DNA of 64,000 nucleotides from Gammaproteobacteria bacterium (GTDB lineage Bacteria > Pseudomonadota > Gammaproteobacteria > Xanthomonadales > SZUA-36), in assembly GCA_030431095.1 (NCBI GenBank), contig JAUIJU010000001.1, forward strand, positions 94,859-158,858, given 5' to 3'. A program made the translations under genes and the position numbers. The notes under the pieces are model-generated. The model had not been told where the DNA came from. It saw only the letters and a program-made list of their open reading frames with translations, and searched no databases. Positions 19,489 through 29,287 of this stretch are shown here, piece after piece. Position 1 is the first letter of the stretch; each line of letters opens with the position of its first letter.

Positions 19489-20460
19489 TCAGACCACCCC
19501 CGCGCGGAGCAGGTCGTGAAAGTTCAGCACACCGGCCAGCGATTCATTTTCGTCCAGCACCAGCAGCCCCTGGATCTTACGGTCCTGCATCAGCTGCACG
19601 GCCTCCACCGCCAGGGTGTCCGGGGCGATGGTCACCGGGTCTTCGCCCATGACCTCGCTGACCGAGATGTCGTGAGGGTCGATGCCCTGGCCCAGTGCGC
19701 GGCGCAGGTCACCGTCGGTGAACACCCCGGCCACGGCGCCGCTGTCGTCGACCACGGCCGTCATGCCCAGGCGTTTCTCGGAAATTTCCACGATGGCGTC
19801 GGTCACGGTGGCGCCCAGGCCCACCACGGGGATCTCTTCGCCCTGGTGCATCAGGTCGCGAATCCGGATCACCAGGCGGCGACCGAGCTGCCCCGCCGGG
19901 TGAGAGCGCGCAAAGTCTTCGCGGGTGAAACCACGGCTTTCCAGCAGGGCCACGGCCAGTGCGTCGCCCATGACCAGCGCTGCGGTGGTGCTCGAGGTTG
20001 GCGCCAATCCCAGTGGGCAGGCCTCTTCGCTGACCCGTACATCCAGGTGCAGGTCGGCAAACTCGGCGAGATAGGACGCAGGGTTGCCGGTCATGGCGAT
20101 CAGGTCGACGTCCAGGCGCTTGAGCAGTGGCAGCAGCTGGCGGGTTTCGTCGGTCTCGCCGGAATTGGACAGGATCAGCACGACGTCGTCGCCGGTGATC
20201 ATGCCAAGGTCGCCGTGCGCGGCCTCGGCGGCGTGCACGAAAAATGCCGGCGTACCGGTGCTGGCCAGGGTAGCGGCGATCTTGCTGCCGATATGACCGG
20301 TCTTGCCGACGCCCAGCACCACGACGCGCCCACGGCAGGCGAGCATCGTGCGGCAGGCCGCCACGAAGGTGTCGTCCACGCGCTCGAGCAGTTCCGTCAC
20401 GGCCCGGGCTTCGGTCTCGATGACTGCCCGCGCGAGTTGTTTCACGGCGTCTTCATTCAT
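19489..20460 (-). CDS. kdsD: D-arabinose 5-phosphate isomerase
   Basis: Converts ribulose 5-phosphate to arabinose 5-phosphate, the first committed step to Kdo. 323 residues with an N-terminal SIS domain (VVVLGVGKTGHIGSKIAATL, VLILSNSGETDETRQ, and HPAGQLGRR) and two C-terminal CBS domains (about 200-320, including GVFTDGDLRRAL). This is the standard KdsD architecture and it sits next to kdsC. Confidence 0.96.
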   Translation of the reverse strand: MNEDAVKQLARAVIETEARAVTELLERVDDTFVAACRTMLACRGRVVVLGVGKTGHIGSKIAATLASTGTPAFFVHAAEAAHGDLGMITGDDVVLILSNSGETDETRQLLPLLKRLDVDLIAMTGNPASYLAEFADLHLDVRVSEEACPLGLAPTSSTTAALVMGDALAVALLESRGFTREDFARSHPAGQLGRRLVIRIRDLMHQGEEIPVVGLGATVTDAIVEISEKRLGMTAVVDDSGAVAGVFTDGDLRRALGQGIDPHDISVSEVMGEDPVTIAPDTLAVEAVQLMQDRKIQGLLVLDENESLAGVLNFHDLLRAGVV

Positions 20461-20497
20461 CCGGTCATTTTACCCCGGGACGGGGGAGCGGGCAGCC

Positions 20498-21481
20498 TCA
20501 GGCGCCCGCACTGGTGTCGCCGGCGCCCAGCCAGACCATGGCCTGGTAGCCCACGAAAATGAGCAGCAGCAGCGCACCGGCCGTTCGTCCGATGCGGCCC
20601 GGGCCCCGGAAATCCGACGCCAGCAGAAACATCAGCCCCGTCAACAGGAACATGACGGGGAAATCACGGCCCAGCACCATGCCCTGGACCTCGACCGGGC
20701 GGATGGTGGCGGCGATGCCCAGTACGCCCAGCAGGTTGAACATGTTGGAACCGATGATGTTGCCGATGGCCAGGTCGTCTTCCTTGCGGAACGCGCTGGT
20801 CACGGCGGTGGCCAGTTCCGGCAGGCTGGTGCCGAAGGCCACCACGGTCAGGCCGATCACGGTGTCGGACACACCCAGTGAGCGAGCAATGCCCACGGCG
20901 CCTTCCACCAGGAAGTGGGAGCTGGCGGGCAGGGCAATCAGGCTGATCAACAGCCAGAACACGGCCACGCGCGTGGGAATGTCGGTGGGAATCTCCGCCT
21001 CCAGTTCGCGCGCGAAGGGGTCGGTGGCGGGACGCTGCATGCCGAAGCGGACCAGCCAGGCGATCATGCCGAACAGGCAGCCCAGCAACAGCACGCCTTC
21101 CAGGCGGCTGAGATTCTGGTCGAGGGCCATGAACAGGCATACCAGCATGATCAGCAGGAGCAGGGGGTATTCACGTTTCAGCGTGCTCGATTCCAGCCGC
21201 AGCGGATAGATTACTGCCGTGAAGCCGAGAATCAGCCCCATGTTGGCGATGTTCGAGCCGATGGCGTTGCCGACGGCCAGGCCCGAGTTTCCGCGGCTGG
21301 TGGCCACCGCTGAAACGACCAGCTCCGGTGCGGACGTGCCGAAGCCGACGATGACCAGGCCGATGATCAGGGGCGAAACGCCCAGATTGCGCGCGGTCGC
21401 CGAGGCCCCCGCCACCAGGCGGTCGGCCGCCCACACGAGCAGCAGGAAGCCGCCCACGAGCTGGATGAGGTTGACTAGCAC
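20498..21481 (-). CDS. Calcium/sodium antiporter (YrbG/CaxA family)
   Basis: A 327-residue inner-membrane exchanger with two inverted five-helix repeats. The alpha-repeat motifs are GFGTSAPELVVSAVA with GNAIGSNIANMGLILG, and AFGTSLPELATAVTS with GNIIGSNMFNLLGVLG. The start is a GTG at 21481 with a modest ribosome site. It heads the kdsD-kdsC-lpt operon exactly as yrbG does in E. coli, though a link to LPS assembly is not established. Confidence 0.93.
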   Translation of the reverse strand: MLVNLIQLVGGFLLLVWAADRLVAGASATARNLGVSPLIIGLVIVGFGTSAPELVVSAVATSRGNSGLAVGNAIGSNIANMGLILGFTAVIYPLRLESSTLKREYPLLLLIMLVCLFMALDQNLSRLEGVLLLGCLFGMIAWLVRFGMQRPATDPFARELEAEIPTDIPTRVAVFWLLISLIALPASSHFLVEGAVGIARSLGVSDTVIGLTVVAFGTSLPELATAVTSAFRKEDDLAIGNIIGSNMFNLLGVLGIAATIRPVEVQGMVLGRDFPVMFLLTGLMFLLASDFRGPGRIGRTAGALLLLIFVGYQAMVWLGAGDTSAGA

Positions 21482-21653
21482 GAAGCGGTCCGTGGCGCGG
21501 AGGCCCGGGGGGCTGCGTGACCGGTGCAGGGGATGGGGTGACGGGAGTGTTTCCGCCGGCGCGATTGCTCTAAAATGACGCTCTCCTGGTTGCTCCCGCC
21601 TGACGCATCGCGGCGCTTCCGCCGGGTCCGCCGTTACGACTGGACGCTAGTCT

Positions 21654-21890
21654 ATGGACAGCAAGACGATTGAGCAAATGATTCGGGCCGGCCTGCCCGG
21701 CGCCGAGGTTTCGGTGCGGGGTGACGACGGCGTCCACTTCGAGGCCGTGGTGATCAGCGCCGAATTCACCGGCAAGGCCACGCTGCAGCGACACCGGATG
21801 GTGTACGCCACCCTGGGTGACAAGATGGGCCACGAAATCCACGCGCTGGGCCTGCGAACGCTGAGCCCGGAGGAGGGAGCACCGGGCTGA
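21654..21890 (+). CDS. ibaG: BolA family protein IbaG
   Basis: A 78-residue BolA-fold protein (IbaG/YrbA subgroup) with the conserved GDDGVHFEAVVISAEFTGK and RHRMVYATLGDKMG. IbaG binds Fe-S clusters together with monothiol glutaredoxins and is linked to acid tolerance. It is divergent from caxA with 172 bp between; a -10-like TAAAAT lies at 21571-21576. In most relatives murA follows; here the next gene is on the other strand, so the usual ibaG-murA pair is broken. Confidence 0.92.
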   Translation: MDSKTIEQMIRAGLPGAEVSVRGDDGVHFEAVVISAEFTGKATLQRHRMVYATLGDKMGHEIHALGLRTLSPEEGAPG

Positions 21891-22006
21891 GCGCCACCAT
21901 CGGGATCGCTGCGGAACAGTCGGACACGCCGGGATCCCATGACCCTCGGGTGTCATCGCCCAACGTTTCCTGAGCCGGCAGCCCGGCGGCTGAACGGCCG
22001 TCGCGA

Positions 22007-22753
22007 TCAGGGGCAGGTCAGCCCCGCCTCCACGGATTCACCGTTCACCGCCAGGGCCAGCAGGCGGCTTTCCATGCGGTCGCCGTCGGTTTTGCCGTGG
22101 GCGACCTTGACCGGCGTCCAGTCGTAATCGCGGGCGTACCAGGTTTGCGTATAGCGCGTGCTTTCAGGGCCGCGAATGCGGTCCACGCGACGTGTGACCA
22201 GGCAACCCAGGGGTGTGTCGAGCGCTTCCGTCGTGGCGACTTCGAAAAGTTGCTCCTCGATTTCATCTTCATCCACCAGCGACAACCGCCATTCCGATAC
22301 GCCGTCGCCCAGGCCGGCGCGCACGGCCAGTCCCACCGAGACCGGGTCCAGTACGCCTGGCGTCAGCGCCAGGGTATCCTCGCCATCCTCGTGCACGGAA
22401 TGCACGGTACCCGCCTGCCAATCGAATTCGGCGCGTGTATGGATGGTCTTGAACGACACCTCCACGGTCTGTTCGAAATGGTGTGGCCTGGGCCCACCAT
22501 CCTGCCAGTCCCCGCGACTCAGCGACGACTCCTCCAGTCCGAGCAGTTTGGCCAGCCCCCGGGTGCCACGCGTTGCCGAGGTCATGGTCCAGGCGCCGTC
22601 CTCCAGGGTCAGCGCCACGCGGGACTCACCGATGGCCTTGTCGTTGCGCAGGAACTCGAAGGTCGCCTCGAAAGGCGTCACCGGTCCGGCCACGGCCGCA
22701 CACGAAAAGATCAGGGTGGCCAGGCCGGCCAGGGGTGCGAGGCGCGTGGTCAT
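22007..22753 (-). CDS. DUF3108 periplasmic protein
   Basis: A 248-residue exported protein with signal LAGLATLIFSCAAVAGP. The mature part matches the DUF3108 style: PFEATFEFLRNDKAIGESRV, WTMTSATRGTRGLAKLLGLEE, then RYTQTWYARDYDWTPVKVAH near the end. The biochemical role of the family is unknown; the beta-rich pattern suggests an outer-membrane or lipid-associated function. It overlaps purN by 4 nt, and the purM-purN-DUF3108 order is common in gammaproteobacteria. Confidence 0.85.
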   Translation of the reverse strand: MTTRLAPLAGLATLIFSCAAVAGPVTPFEATFEFLRNDKAIGESRVALTLEDGAWTMTSATRGTRGLAKLLGLEESSLSRGDWQDGGPRPHHFEQTVEVSFKTIHTRAEFDWQAGTVHSVHEDGEDTLALTPGVLDPVSVGLAVRAGLGDGVSEWRLSLVDEDEIEEQLFEVATTEALDTPLGCLVTRRVDRIRGPESTRYTQTWYARDYDWTPVKVAHGKTDGDRMESRLLALAVNGESVEAGLTCP

Positions 22754-23406
22754 TTCAGGGTGTCGTTCTCGAGACGCAGGGGTTCGCGCAGCAGGCGTCC
22801 GTCCAGCAACACGCCGCCGGCATTCACTTCCACCCGGTGGCGGGTGAACAGGTCAAGCACCGCGAGCAACAGCGTCTTCTCGCGCGGCGCCACGCGGGCG
22901 GCCAGCGAGGCTTCGTCGTCGCCGGGTTTCACGGGCACGCGCACCTGCGCGATGACCGGCCCGCCGTCCAGTTCGGGCGTCACGAAATGGACGCTGGCCC
23001 CGTGCTCGTTGTCTCCCGCCTCGAGCGCCCGGCGGTGCGTGTGCAGACCCTTGTGCTGTGGCAGCAGGGAAGGGTGCTGGTTGATCATCTGGCCGCGAAA
23101 GGCGTTGACCACTGAACTGCCGAGGATGCGCATGTAGCCGGTGAGCAGCACCAGGTCAGGCTCCAGTTCCCGGAGCAGGCGCTCGATGGCCAGGTCCTGG
23201 TTGGACGGCCCCGCGTAGGCCTTGTCGATCACGGTGGTCGGTACGCCGGCTGCTTCGGCGAAGACCAGGCCGCCGGCGTCGGCGCGATTCGAAATGACGT
23301 GAACCACCTCGACATCCAGCGTCCTGGCCTGCATCGCGTCCAGCAGGACCTCGAGGTTCGAGCCGCTGCCTGAAATCAGTGCGACCAGCCGCAGGGGACG
23401 GTTCAT
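22750..23406 (-). CDS. purN: Phosphoribosylglycinamide formyltransferase
   Basis: 10-formyl-THF-dependent third step of purine synthesis. 218 residues with the substrate loop [14 protein letters not shown], the catalytic Asn-His motif [17 protein letters not shown] and the third catalytic residue in [13 protein letters not shown]. The ATG at 23406 overlaps the purM stop by 4 nt; the longer frame upstream is not family-like. Confidence 0.97.
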   Translation of the reverse strand: MNRPLRLVALISGSGSNLEVLLDAMQARTLDVEVVHVISNRADAGGLVFAEAAGVPTTVIDKAYAGPSNQDLAIERLLRELEPDLVLLTGYMRILGSSVVNAFRGQMINQHPSLLPQHKGLHTHRRALEAGDNEHGASVHFVTPELDGGPVIAQVRVPVKPGDDEASLAARVAPREKTLLLAVLDLFTRHRVEVNAGGVLLDGRLLREPLRLENDTLK

Positions 23407-24455
23407 CGGTAACGCACCCGCTCTTCGCCGGCGGCGGCTTCCACCACTTGTCCAATGTCTACGCACGCCTCACCCAGCGACTGCGCGGTGTCGATCATGA
23501 CGCCGGCCTCGGCGGCGGGCACGACCAGCACCATGCCGATCCCACAGTTGAACGTGCGCAACATTTCGTCCGACGCGATGGCGCCCTGGTCCTGCAGCCA
23601 ATCGAAGACGGCGGGGCGGGTCCAGGCGCCAGTTTCGACTTCGATGCCCAGGTCTGGGGGCAGGACGCGCACGATGTTCTCCGTGATGCCGCCCCCGGTA
23701 ATGTGGGCCAGGCCGTCGACGCGGTGATGCCCCAGCAGGGTCAGCACGGATTGCACGTAAATACGGGTGGGCGCCAGCAGGGCCTCACCCAGCGTGGTGT
23801 CGCCCAGCGGCAGGGACGGGTCGTCGCCTGAACGCTCCAGGACCTTGCGGATCAGCGAGTAGCCGTTTGAATGGGGGCCGGAAGATGCCAGGCCAAGCAA
23901 GCGGTGGCCGGCCTCGATTCGTGAGCCGTTCACCATCGCGTCGGCCTCCACGACGCCTACCGCAAAGCCGGCCAGGTCGTAGTCCTCGCCTTCGTACATG
24001 CCGGGCATTTCGGCCGTCTCACCGCCGATCAGGGCGCAACCGGCCTGGCGGCATCCTTCGGCAATGCCCTCGATCACCGCCTGCGCGCGATCCAGTTCCA
24101 GGCGACCGGTGGCGAAATAGTCCAGGAAGAACAGGGGTTCGGCGCCGCACACCAGGATGTCGTTTACGCACATGGCGACCAGGTCGATGCCGATGGTGTC
24201 GTGACGATCCAGCTGGCGCGCCAGCATCAGCTTGGTGCCCACGCCGTCGGTGCCGGACACCAGCACGGGGTTGCGGTAGCGGTCAGTGTCCAGGCGGAAC
24301 AGGCCGCCGAATCCGCCGATGTCCGTCACCACGCCTTCGCGCAGGGTGGTCTTCACGGCCGGCTTGATGCGCTCGACCAGGGCGTTGCCGGCGTCAATGT
24401 CGACGCCCGCATCGCGATAGTTCAGGGGCTCGCTGGCGGATTTCTTGCTGGCCAT
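23403..24455 (-). CDS. purM: Phosphoribosylformylglycinamidine cyclo-ligase
   Basis: AIR synthetase, fifth step of purine synthesis. 350 residues: [20 protein letters not shown] at the N-terminus, [25 protein letters not shown] and [16 protein letters not shown]. The ATG at 24455 matches the family start. It is divergent from the DUF2066-perM-hda group with a 113-bp spacer that presumably carries both promoters. Confidence 0.97.
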   Translation of the reverse strand: MASKKSASEPLNYRDAGVDIDAGNALVERIKPAVKTTLREGVVTDIGGFGGLFRLDTDRYRNPVLVSGTDGVGTKLMLARQLDRHDTIGIDLVAMCVNDILVCGAEPLFFLDYFATGRLELDRAQAVIEGIAEGCRQAGCALIGGETAEMPGMYEGEDYDLAGFAVGVVEADAMVNGSRIEAGHRLLGLASSGPHSNGYSLIRKVLERSGDDPSLPLGDTTLGEALLAPTRIYVQSVLTLLGHHRVDGLAHITGGGITENIVRVLPPDLGIEVETGAWTRPAVFDWLQDQGAIASDEMLRTFNCGIGMVLVVPAAEAGVMIDTAQSLGEACVDIGQVVEAAAGEERVRYR

Positions 24456-24568
24456 GAAAGGCGTTCGTCCGGTTCGTCGCAACAGCGGCCTATGGTATCG
24501 TATTTGCTTCCCGCTTTTGCGACTTCCAGGCACGATCCCGAGCTGCCCGACACCACCCGCGACCATTG

Positions 24569-25594
24569 ATGATCCGACGCCTGATTCCTCTGTTGCTGTG
24601 CCTGCTTGTCGTCCCTGCGCTCCAGGCCGACCAGGAACTCTATGTCGGAATCGTGCCGGTCACCGACCAGAGCGAGGCGCAACGCGCCGCTGCCCTTCCC
24701 GGTGCCCTTTTGCATGTGCTGCGCAAGTTGAGCGGGGAGCGGGAGATCCCTGCGCAACCTGCTCTCGACGAAGCCCTCGCCTCGGCCGGTGACCTGCTGC
24801 TGGCCTTCGGCTACCGCGAATCACCGAGAACGCTGGCCGACGGGACGGAAACGACCGAACTCGAACTGGTGGCGCGCTTCTCGCCTCCCGAGGTGGATCA
24901 GCTGGTTCGCGGGCTCGGCCTCAGGCGGTGGCGTGTTCAACGCGAACCCGTGGTGCTGTGGGTGGTCATTGACGACGGTCGCGGCCGTACCATGATGCCG
25001 CCCGAATACCAGCCTGAGTACGACGGCATGGCGCAGACCGCCGAGACCCGCGGTCTGCCCGTGGCCTGGCCGGGTTTGACGCCCGAGTTGATGGAGCAAG
25101 TCGACGTGCAGCTGTTGTGGGGCGGTTACACCGAGCAGTTGGTTGGCGCGGACACCCAGACAGAGGGCGTCGCCATCGTCGCCGCGCGCCGCGAGCGTGG
25201 CGAGTGGAATGTTCGCTGGATCTTCGCCGATGCCAGCACCAGCACAAGCTGGCGCGCGCGCCAGGCCACCCTGGGCCCGGCCCTGGACGAGGGCATCCAC
25301 CAGCTCGCCGACCTGGTCGCGTCGATTCACGCCATCGATCCGGCGGGGCAGGGCGCCTATCGCACCGAAATGTTGCTTACCGGCCTGGGAAGTAGCGGGG
25401 ACTACGCACGAACCCTGGACTATCTCGACGGGCTGGGCCTGGTCGACGACGTGCAGGTGCGCGGTGTCGGCCCGACGGGTGTTCGTCTGAGCCTGGCGCT
25501 GAACGCCGAGCCGGGCTATCTCGAGTCTGTCCTGCGCCAGGACGGCGTGATCGAGGCCGCTGACGCACCGGGCGAATACCGGCTGGTGCCCTGA
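24569..25594 (+). CDS. DUF2066 secreted protein
   Basis: A 341-residue exported protein with signal [16 protein letters not shown]. The mature part begins [20 protein letters not shown], typical of DUF2066, a family of unknown function. No catalytic motif is evident. The ATG at 24569 is chosen over the overlapping TTG at 24566. perM and hda follow at 3 bp and 0 bp, and this DUF2066-perM-hda order divergent from purMN is widely conserved, which suggests a housekeeping operon. Confidence 0.88.
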   Translation: MIRRLIPLLLCLLVVPALQADQELYVGIVPVTDQSEAQRAAALPGALLHVLRKLSGEREIPAQPALDEALASAGDLLLAFGYRESPRTLADGTETTELELVARFSPPEVDQLVRGLGLRRWRVQREPVVLWVVIDDGRGRTMMPPEYQPEYDGMAQTAETRGLPVAWPGLTPELMEQVDVQLLWGGYTEQLVGADTQTEGVAIVAARRERGEWNVRWIFADASTSTSWRARQATLGPALDEGIHQLADLVASIHAIDPAGQGAYRTEMLLTGLGSSGDYARTLDYLDGLGLVDDVQVRGVGPTGVRLSLALNAEPGYLESVLRQDGVIEAADAPGEYRLVP

Positions 25595-25597
25595 GCC

Positions 25598-26674
25598 ATG
25601 ACCACGAACCACAGTTGGTTGATGCTCGCCCTGCTGGTGCTCGCCGGCTGGTTGCTGTGGGCGTTGGCGCCGATCCTGACGCCTTTCGCGGTGTCCATGG
25701 CCATCGCCTACCTGACCGACCCGCTGGTCGATCGCCTGGAACGGTTCAGCATTCGCCGCTGGCGCCTGGGCCGTACACTCGCGGTGGCGCTGGTGTTCCT
25801 GTTCCTGAGCGTATTGCTCGCGCTGGCGCTGCTGGTGTTGATCCCGATGCTGGTTCGGCAGGCGCGGGAACTGGTGGAGCAGGTGCCGGAAATGATCGAC
25901 TGGCTGAACGATACGGCCTTGCCCTGGGTTTCCGGTTTTCTCGGCCTCGACCTGTCGTCCATCGAGCGTCCGGAGCTGGTGGCCCTGGCGAAAACCTACT
26001 GGCAGGAAGCCGCCGGTGCGGCCGTGGATCTGGCGCAAACCGTGGGCAAGGGCGGCGCAGTGGCCCTCGGCGTGGTCACGAACCTGGTGCTGATTCCGGT
26101 GGTCGCTTTCTACCTGATGCGCGACTGGGACCGGCTGGTCGAAGGCATCCAGGGCCTGCTGCCCCGCAGCTCGGTTAACCAGGTCAGCGGCATCGCCCGC
26201 GAGATCGACGATGTCCTCAGCGCATTCCTGCGCGGGCAGTTCATGGTCATGATGTCCCTCGGCATCATCTACGCCCTCGGATTGTGGATGATCGGGATCA
26301 AGGCGGGCTTCCTGATCGGCCTGGTGGCCGGCGTGCTCAGCGTGGTGCCCTACCTGGGCTCGGTGGTGGGACTGGCGCTGGCCGTGGGCATGGCCCTGTT
26401 CCAGTATGGCGACCTGCTGCACTTCGTGCTGGTGCTGGTCGTGTTCGGCGTGGGTCAGGGTCTGGAAGGCATGGTGCTCACGCCCTGGCTGGTCGGTGAC
26501 CGGATCGGCCTCCACCCCGTCGCGGTCATCTTCGCGGTGTTGGCCGGGGGGCAGCTGTTTGGGTTCCTGGGAATCCTGCTGGCGCTGCCCGTGGCGGCGG
26601 CCCTGAACGTGGTGGTGCGTCACGTGCACGACATCTACCAGCACAGCGCCTGGTACAAGGACACCGGCGGCTAG
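25598..26674 (+). CDS. AI-2E/PerM family membrane transporter
   Basis: A 358-residue polytopic protein with about seven to eight membrane helices (LMLALLVLAGWLLWALAPIL at the start) and a central soluble stretch (about 85-150). The C-terminal signature region GVLSVVPYLGSVVGLALAVG followed by PWLVGDRIGLHPVAVIFAVL is characteristic of the family, which includes TqsA, PerM and Na+/H+ antiporters; the transported substrate cannot be read here. The stop is immediately followed by the GTG of hda. Confidence 0.9.
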   Translation: MTTNHSWLMLALLVLAGWLLWALAPILTPFAVSMAIAYLTDPLVDRLERFSIRRWRLGRTLAVALVFLFLSVLLALALLVLIPMLVRQARELVEQVPEMIDWLNDTALPWVSGFLGLDLSSIERPELVALAKTYWQEAAGAAVDLAQTVGKGGAVALGVVTNLVLIPVVAFYLMRDWDRLVEGIQGLLPRSSVNQVSGIAREIDDVLSAFLRGQFMVMMSLGIIYALGLWMIGIKAGFLIGLVAGVLSVVPYLGSVVGLALAVGMALFQYGDLLHFVLVLVVFGVGQGLEGMVLTPWLVGDRIGLHPVAVIFAVLAGGQLFGFLGILLALPVAAALNVVVRHVHDIYQHSAWYKDTGG

Positions 26675-27370
26675 GTGCTGTTCTCCCCGCAAATACCCTT
26701 GCCCCTGGAGCCGCGGCGCACCGGCGGGCTGGACGACTTCGTACCCGGCCCCAATGGCGCCACGGTGGACGCGGTGGCCGAAGTGGCCGTGCAGCCGGAC
26801 AGCAGCCTGTTCCTGTATGGCCCACACGGCCACGGCAAATCCCACCTGTTGAATGGCGCCTGCCTGGCGGCGCGCGCGGCCGGACGGACTGCCTTCTACC
26901 TGGGTCTCGGTCATCTCGACGAGGATGCCGCCGGTTCATTGTCCGGTCTGGAGTCCATGAACCTGGTCTGCCTCGATGATCTGCATGCCGTCGCGGGTTC
27001 GTCCGCCTGGGAAGAAGCCCTGTTTCATTTCATCAACCGGCTTCGGGCGCAGCGTGGCAGCCTGCTGGTAGCCAGTCGTGAACGCCTGAGCACGCTTCCC
27101 CTCGAATTGCCCGACCTGTCCTCACGCCTCGCCTGGGGTCTGCGCCTGGAATTGCAGGGCCTGGAGGATGACGACAAGCGCGAAGCCCTCGCACGGCACG
27201 CCCAGGCCCTGGGTTTCGAACTGCCTGAAGAAGTGGGCCGCTACCTGCTCAGTCGCGGCGCGCGTGACATGGGCACGCTGGTGGGCCTGGTGACGCGTTT
27301 ACAGCAGGCGGCATTCCGGGAGAAGCGGCAGGTGACGGTGCCGTTGGCGAGGCGATTGATGAAGGCATGA
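26675..27370 (+). CDS. hda: DnaA inactivator Hda
   Basis: AAA+ protein that, with the DNA-loaded beta clamp, stimulates ATP hydrolysis by DnaA and so prevents re-initiation. 231 residues with the clamp-binding motif QIPLPL at residues 6-11, a DnaA-like P-loop GPHGHGKSHLL, Walker B VCLDDLHAVAG and sensor regions with SSRLAWGLRLELQGL. The start is GTG at 26675, directly abutting the perM stop, so translation is likely coupled. Confidence 0.95.
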   Translation: MLFSPQIPLPLEPRRTGGLDDFVPGPNGATVDAVAEVAVQPDSSLFLYGPHGHGKSHLLNGACLAARAAGRTAFYLGLGHLDEDAAGSLSGLESMNLVCLDDLHAVAGSSAWEEALFHFINRLRAQRGSLLVASRERLSTLPLELPDLSSRLAWGLRLELQGLEDDDKREALARHAQALGFELPEEVGRYLLSRGARDMGTLVGLVTRLQQAAFREKRQVTVPLARRLMKA

Positions 27371-27456
27371 CGCAAGACCCGGCCTGTCCAGTCATGCACA
27401 AACCTTTTGCGGTGACGGCCCACTCCCGGGGATCCTCCCGGTCGAATCGCGGGAAC

Positions 27457-27481
27457 AAAAAAAGGGGCCCCAAGGGGCCCC
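27457..27481 (-). terminator. Intrinsic terminator of the DUF3352-like lipoprotein gene
   Basis: Read leftward, two GGGGCCCC blocks separated by two bases (27464-27471 and 27474-27481) form an 8-bp GC stem followed by seven T (27457-27463). It lies 24 bp after the stop of the minus-strand gene and in the convergent gap with hda. The opposite strand lacks a matching T run close to the stem. Confidence 0.85.
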
Positions 27482-27504
27482 AGGGTTGCGAATGGGGTGC
27501 GTGC

Positions 27505-29223
27505 TTACCGGAAGGTCTGAACCTGGTCGATGGTCAATCCTTCGCCGTCGAAGCTCAGTTCGACGCGGGCGCGGCCGACCATGGCCTGGTAAGCGCGGGA
27601 CAGTTCTTCGAGGTCCGCGTCGCCCATGGCGGCGTCGCCGGCGGTATTCTGCCATTCTGACTGCCCGGCGGCCTGTTGCAGTTCCGCCAGTGCCGCCATG
27701 TCGTAGTCGATGGAGAAGAACACGCCGTCCGGGTCACCGGACTGGTCGAGGAACGCGCGCAGCCCGTCTTTCTGTCCTTTGCCCAGGGAAACGCCGATCG
27801 CATCCTGGGTCATCACGGCATAGGCCTCGAATTCGGGCGTGGCGACGCTCATCAGCTCCTGGGGCAGCGCCACCGGGTCGCCGCCGGGTTCGATCTGCAG
27901 CTCCTCGAAGCCCGGAATCATCATGCTGGCCATGCCGATCACCATCTGCGGTTTTTCCATTTCCAGGGACAACCGTCCTCGCACGGTGGCCGGGTCCGGA
28001 TTGGCCGCATCGAACTCGCTCAACTCGGCCCGAAATCCCTTGAGGTTGCCGATGAACGGGGGCATTGGCTGGTTCAGGGATTCAGCGAGCTGGCGCACCT
28101 GGTCATTCAGGTCCTGCAGTTGCGGGCACTGGAACGGCACCGCGGACATGGCGTTGGCGCTGTCGAGCAGGAAATCGCGCAGGCGGCCGACTTCCAGGCC
28201 CAGAGATGCGCTGACCAGCTGATCGGTGCCCCGGGACGCGGGCGGAACATTGGCCACCAGGCGTTTCATCTGGCCACCGAGCAGCGTGTTGGTCTCGAGC
28301 TGGTAGCGCATGCCAACGGCATCCGCGGTGATTTCAGTGGTGCCGGCCACCAGGCGCGGCACGAACGTCGTCGCCAGTCGCGCCTCCCGCGCACACGCTG
28401 GATCGATCTGGGTGACGTCGTAGCCACCCATGTCGCTCATCCACGACACGGTCTGGCTGTCCGCTTCGAACAACTCGTCCGCCACCCGGGACAGGTCGAT
28501 ATAGCCGGAACCGTAGGGTGCGAAACCCTTGTCGCGGTTCAGGTCGGCCAGTGCGCCGCTGTCAGCGATGGTGCGGTCGGGCCGTTCCAGGCCCAGCATT
28601 GCGGGCAGGAATTCCGCTTCGCGGCTGCGCGGGGCGGCGGTGAGCACCGCGTGATCGTCGAGCAGCGCCACGTACAGTGCCATGGGCTCGTCCGATTCGG
28701 CCACGCGCCAGAAGGCGTGGCCCTGGAAGTCCTGTTCCGGGATGGGCTGGTTCGATTTCGTTTCCACGCGGGTGATCATGTCACGAACCTTTTGCGGATC
28801 GTCCAGGCCAAGGCGAACCACGGGGAACAGGCCGTGCCCATACACCGCGCTGACGGTTTCCAGAGAGAAACCGAGGCTTTGCATGCCCGCGCGGTTCAGT
28901 TTGCCGTCGAACTCGTCGAGCACGGCCAGGCCGACAGCCTTGACTTGCGGATCGTCGATGTCGGCGTAGCCGGTTTCGAGGTCGGTTCGGGCATCGGTAA
29001 GCGAGGCCTGCATCTGCTGCAGGAAGGGCTCCATGCGTTCCAGGTACACGTCCACCACGTCGGCGGGAACCGGTTCGAGGTTGGCCATCACGTAGGGCGT
29101 GTCCGCCGGTACGTATTGCAGCAGGGGATTGGCCGAACTGTCGGCCAGCTGTTCGGTGTCGCCGCAGGCGACGAGCATCGCCGCGCCGGCGGCGAGGGCG
29201 ACGGATAGGGGCAGTCGTTTCAT
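27505..29223 (-). CDS. DUF3352-like lipoprotein of unknown function
   Basis: A 572-residue protein whose ATG at 29223 gives a lipoprotein signal, SVALAAGAAMLVACGD. No enzyme motif is visible. The body has repeated segments in the style of DUF3352 proteins: PADTPYVMANLEPVP near the start, QDFQGHAFWRV, DHAVLTAAPRSREAEFLP, and a second half with SLGLEVGRLRDFLLDSANAM. It appears to be a stand-alone gene: a sigma-70-like promoter lies 33 bp upstream and a strong terminator directly downstream. Cell-surface or periplasmic location is inferred from the lipobox. Confidence 0.75.
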   Translation of the reverse strand: MKRLPLSVALAAGAAMLVACGDTEQLADSSANPLLQYVPADTPYVMANLEPVPADVVDVYLERMEPFLQQMQASLTDARTDLETGYADIDDPQVKAVGLAVLDEFDGKLNRAGMQSLGFSLETVSAVYGHGLFPVVRLGLDDPQKVRDMITRVETKSNQPIPEQDFQGHAFWRVAESDEPMALYVALLDDHAVLTAAPRSREAEFLPAMLGLERPDRTIADSGALADLNRDKGFAPYGSGYIDLSRVADELFEADSQTVSWMSDMGGYDVTQIDPACAREARLATTFVPRLVAGTTEITADAVGMRYQLETNTLLGGQMKRLVANVPPASRGTDQLVSASLGLEVGRLRDFLLDSANAMSAVPFQCPQLQDLNDQVRQLAESLNQPMPPFIGNLKGFRAELSEFDAANPDPATVRGRLSLEMEKPQMVIGMASMMIPGFEELQIEPGGDPVALPQELMSVATPEFEAYAVMTQDAIGVSLGKGQKDGLRAFLDQSGDPDGVFFSIDYDMAALAELQQAAGQSEWQNTAGDAAMGDADLEELSRAYQAMVGRARVELSFDGEGLTIDQVQTFR

Positions 29224-29255
29224 GGATCGGTTCTCTCGACGGGTCATGATTAGGT

Positions 29256-29284
29256 GTTATACCACAGTACAACACTAAACACAA
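29256..29284 (-). promoter_or_regulatory. Candidate sigma-70 promoter for the DUF3352-like gene
   Basis: Read leftward, TTGTGT (29279-29284) and TATAAC (29256-29261) are 17 bp apart, matching 4 of 6 and 5 of 6 consensus bases. The surrounding 40 bp are clearly more AT-rich than the rest of the window. It lies between the murU stop and the lipoprotein start. Confidence 0.6.
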
Positions 29285-29287
29285 GCC

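Noticed and set aside
21933..21958. Hairpin around CATGACCCTCGGGTGTCATC in the ibaG/DUF3108 convergent gap
   Set aside because: Imperfect 5-bp stem and no T run on either strand.
24821..26914. 697-codon open frame antisense across DUF2066, perM and hda
   Set aside because: Gln/His-rich translation characteristic of antisense reading through three confident genes.
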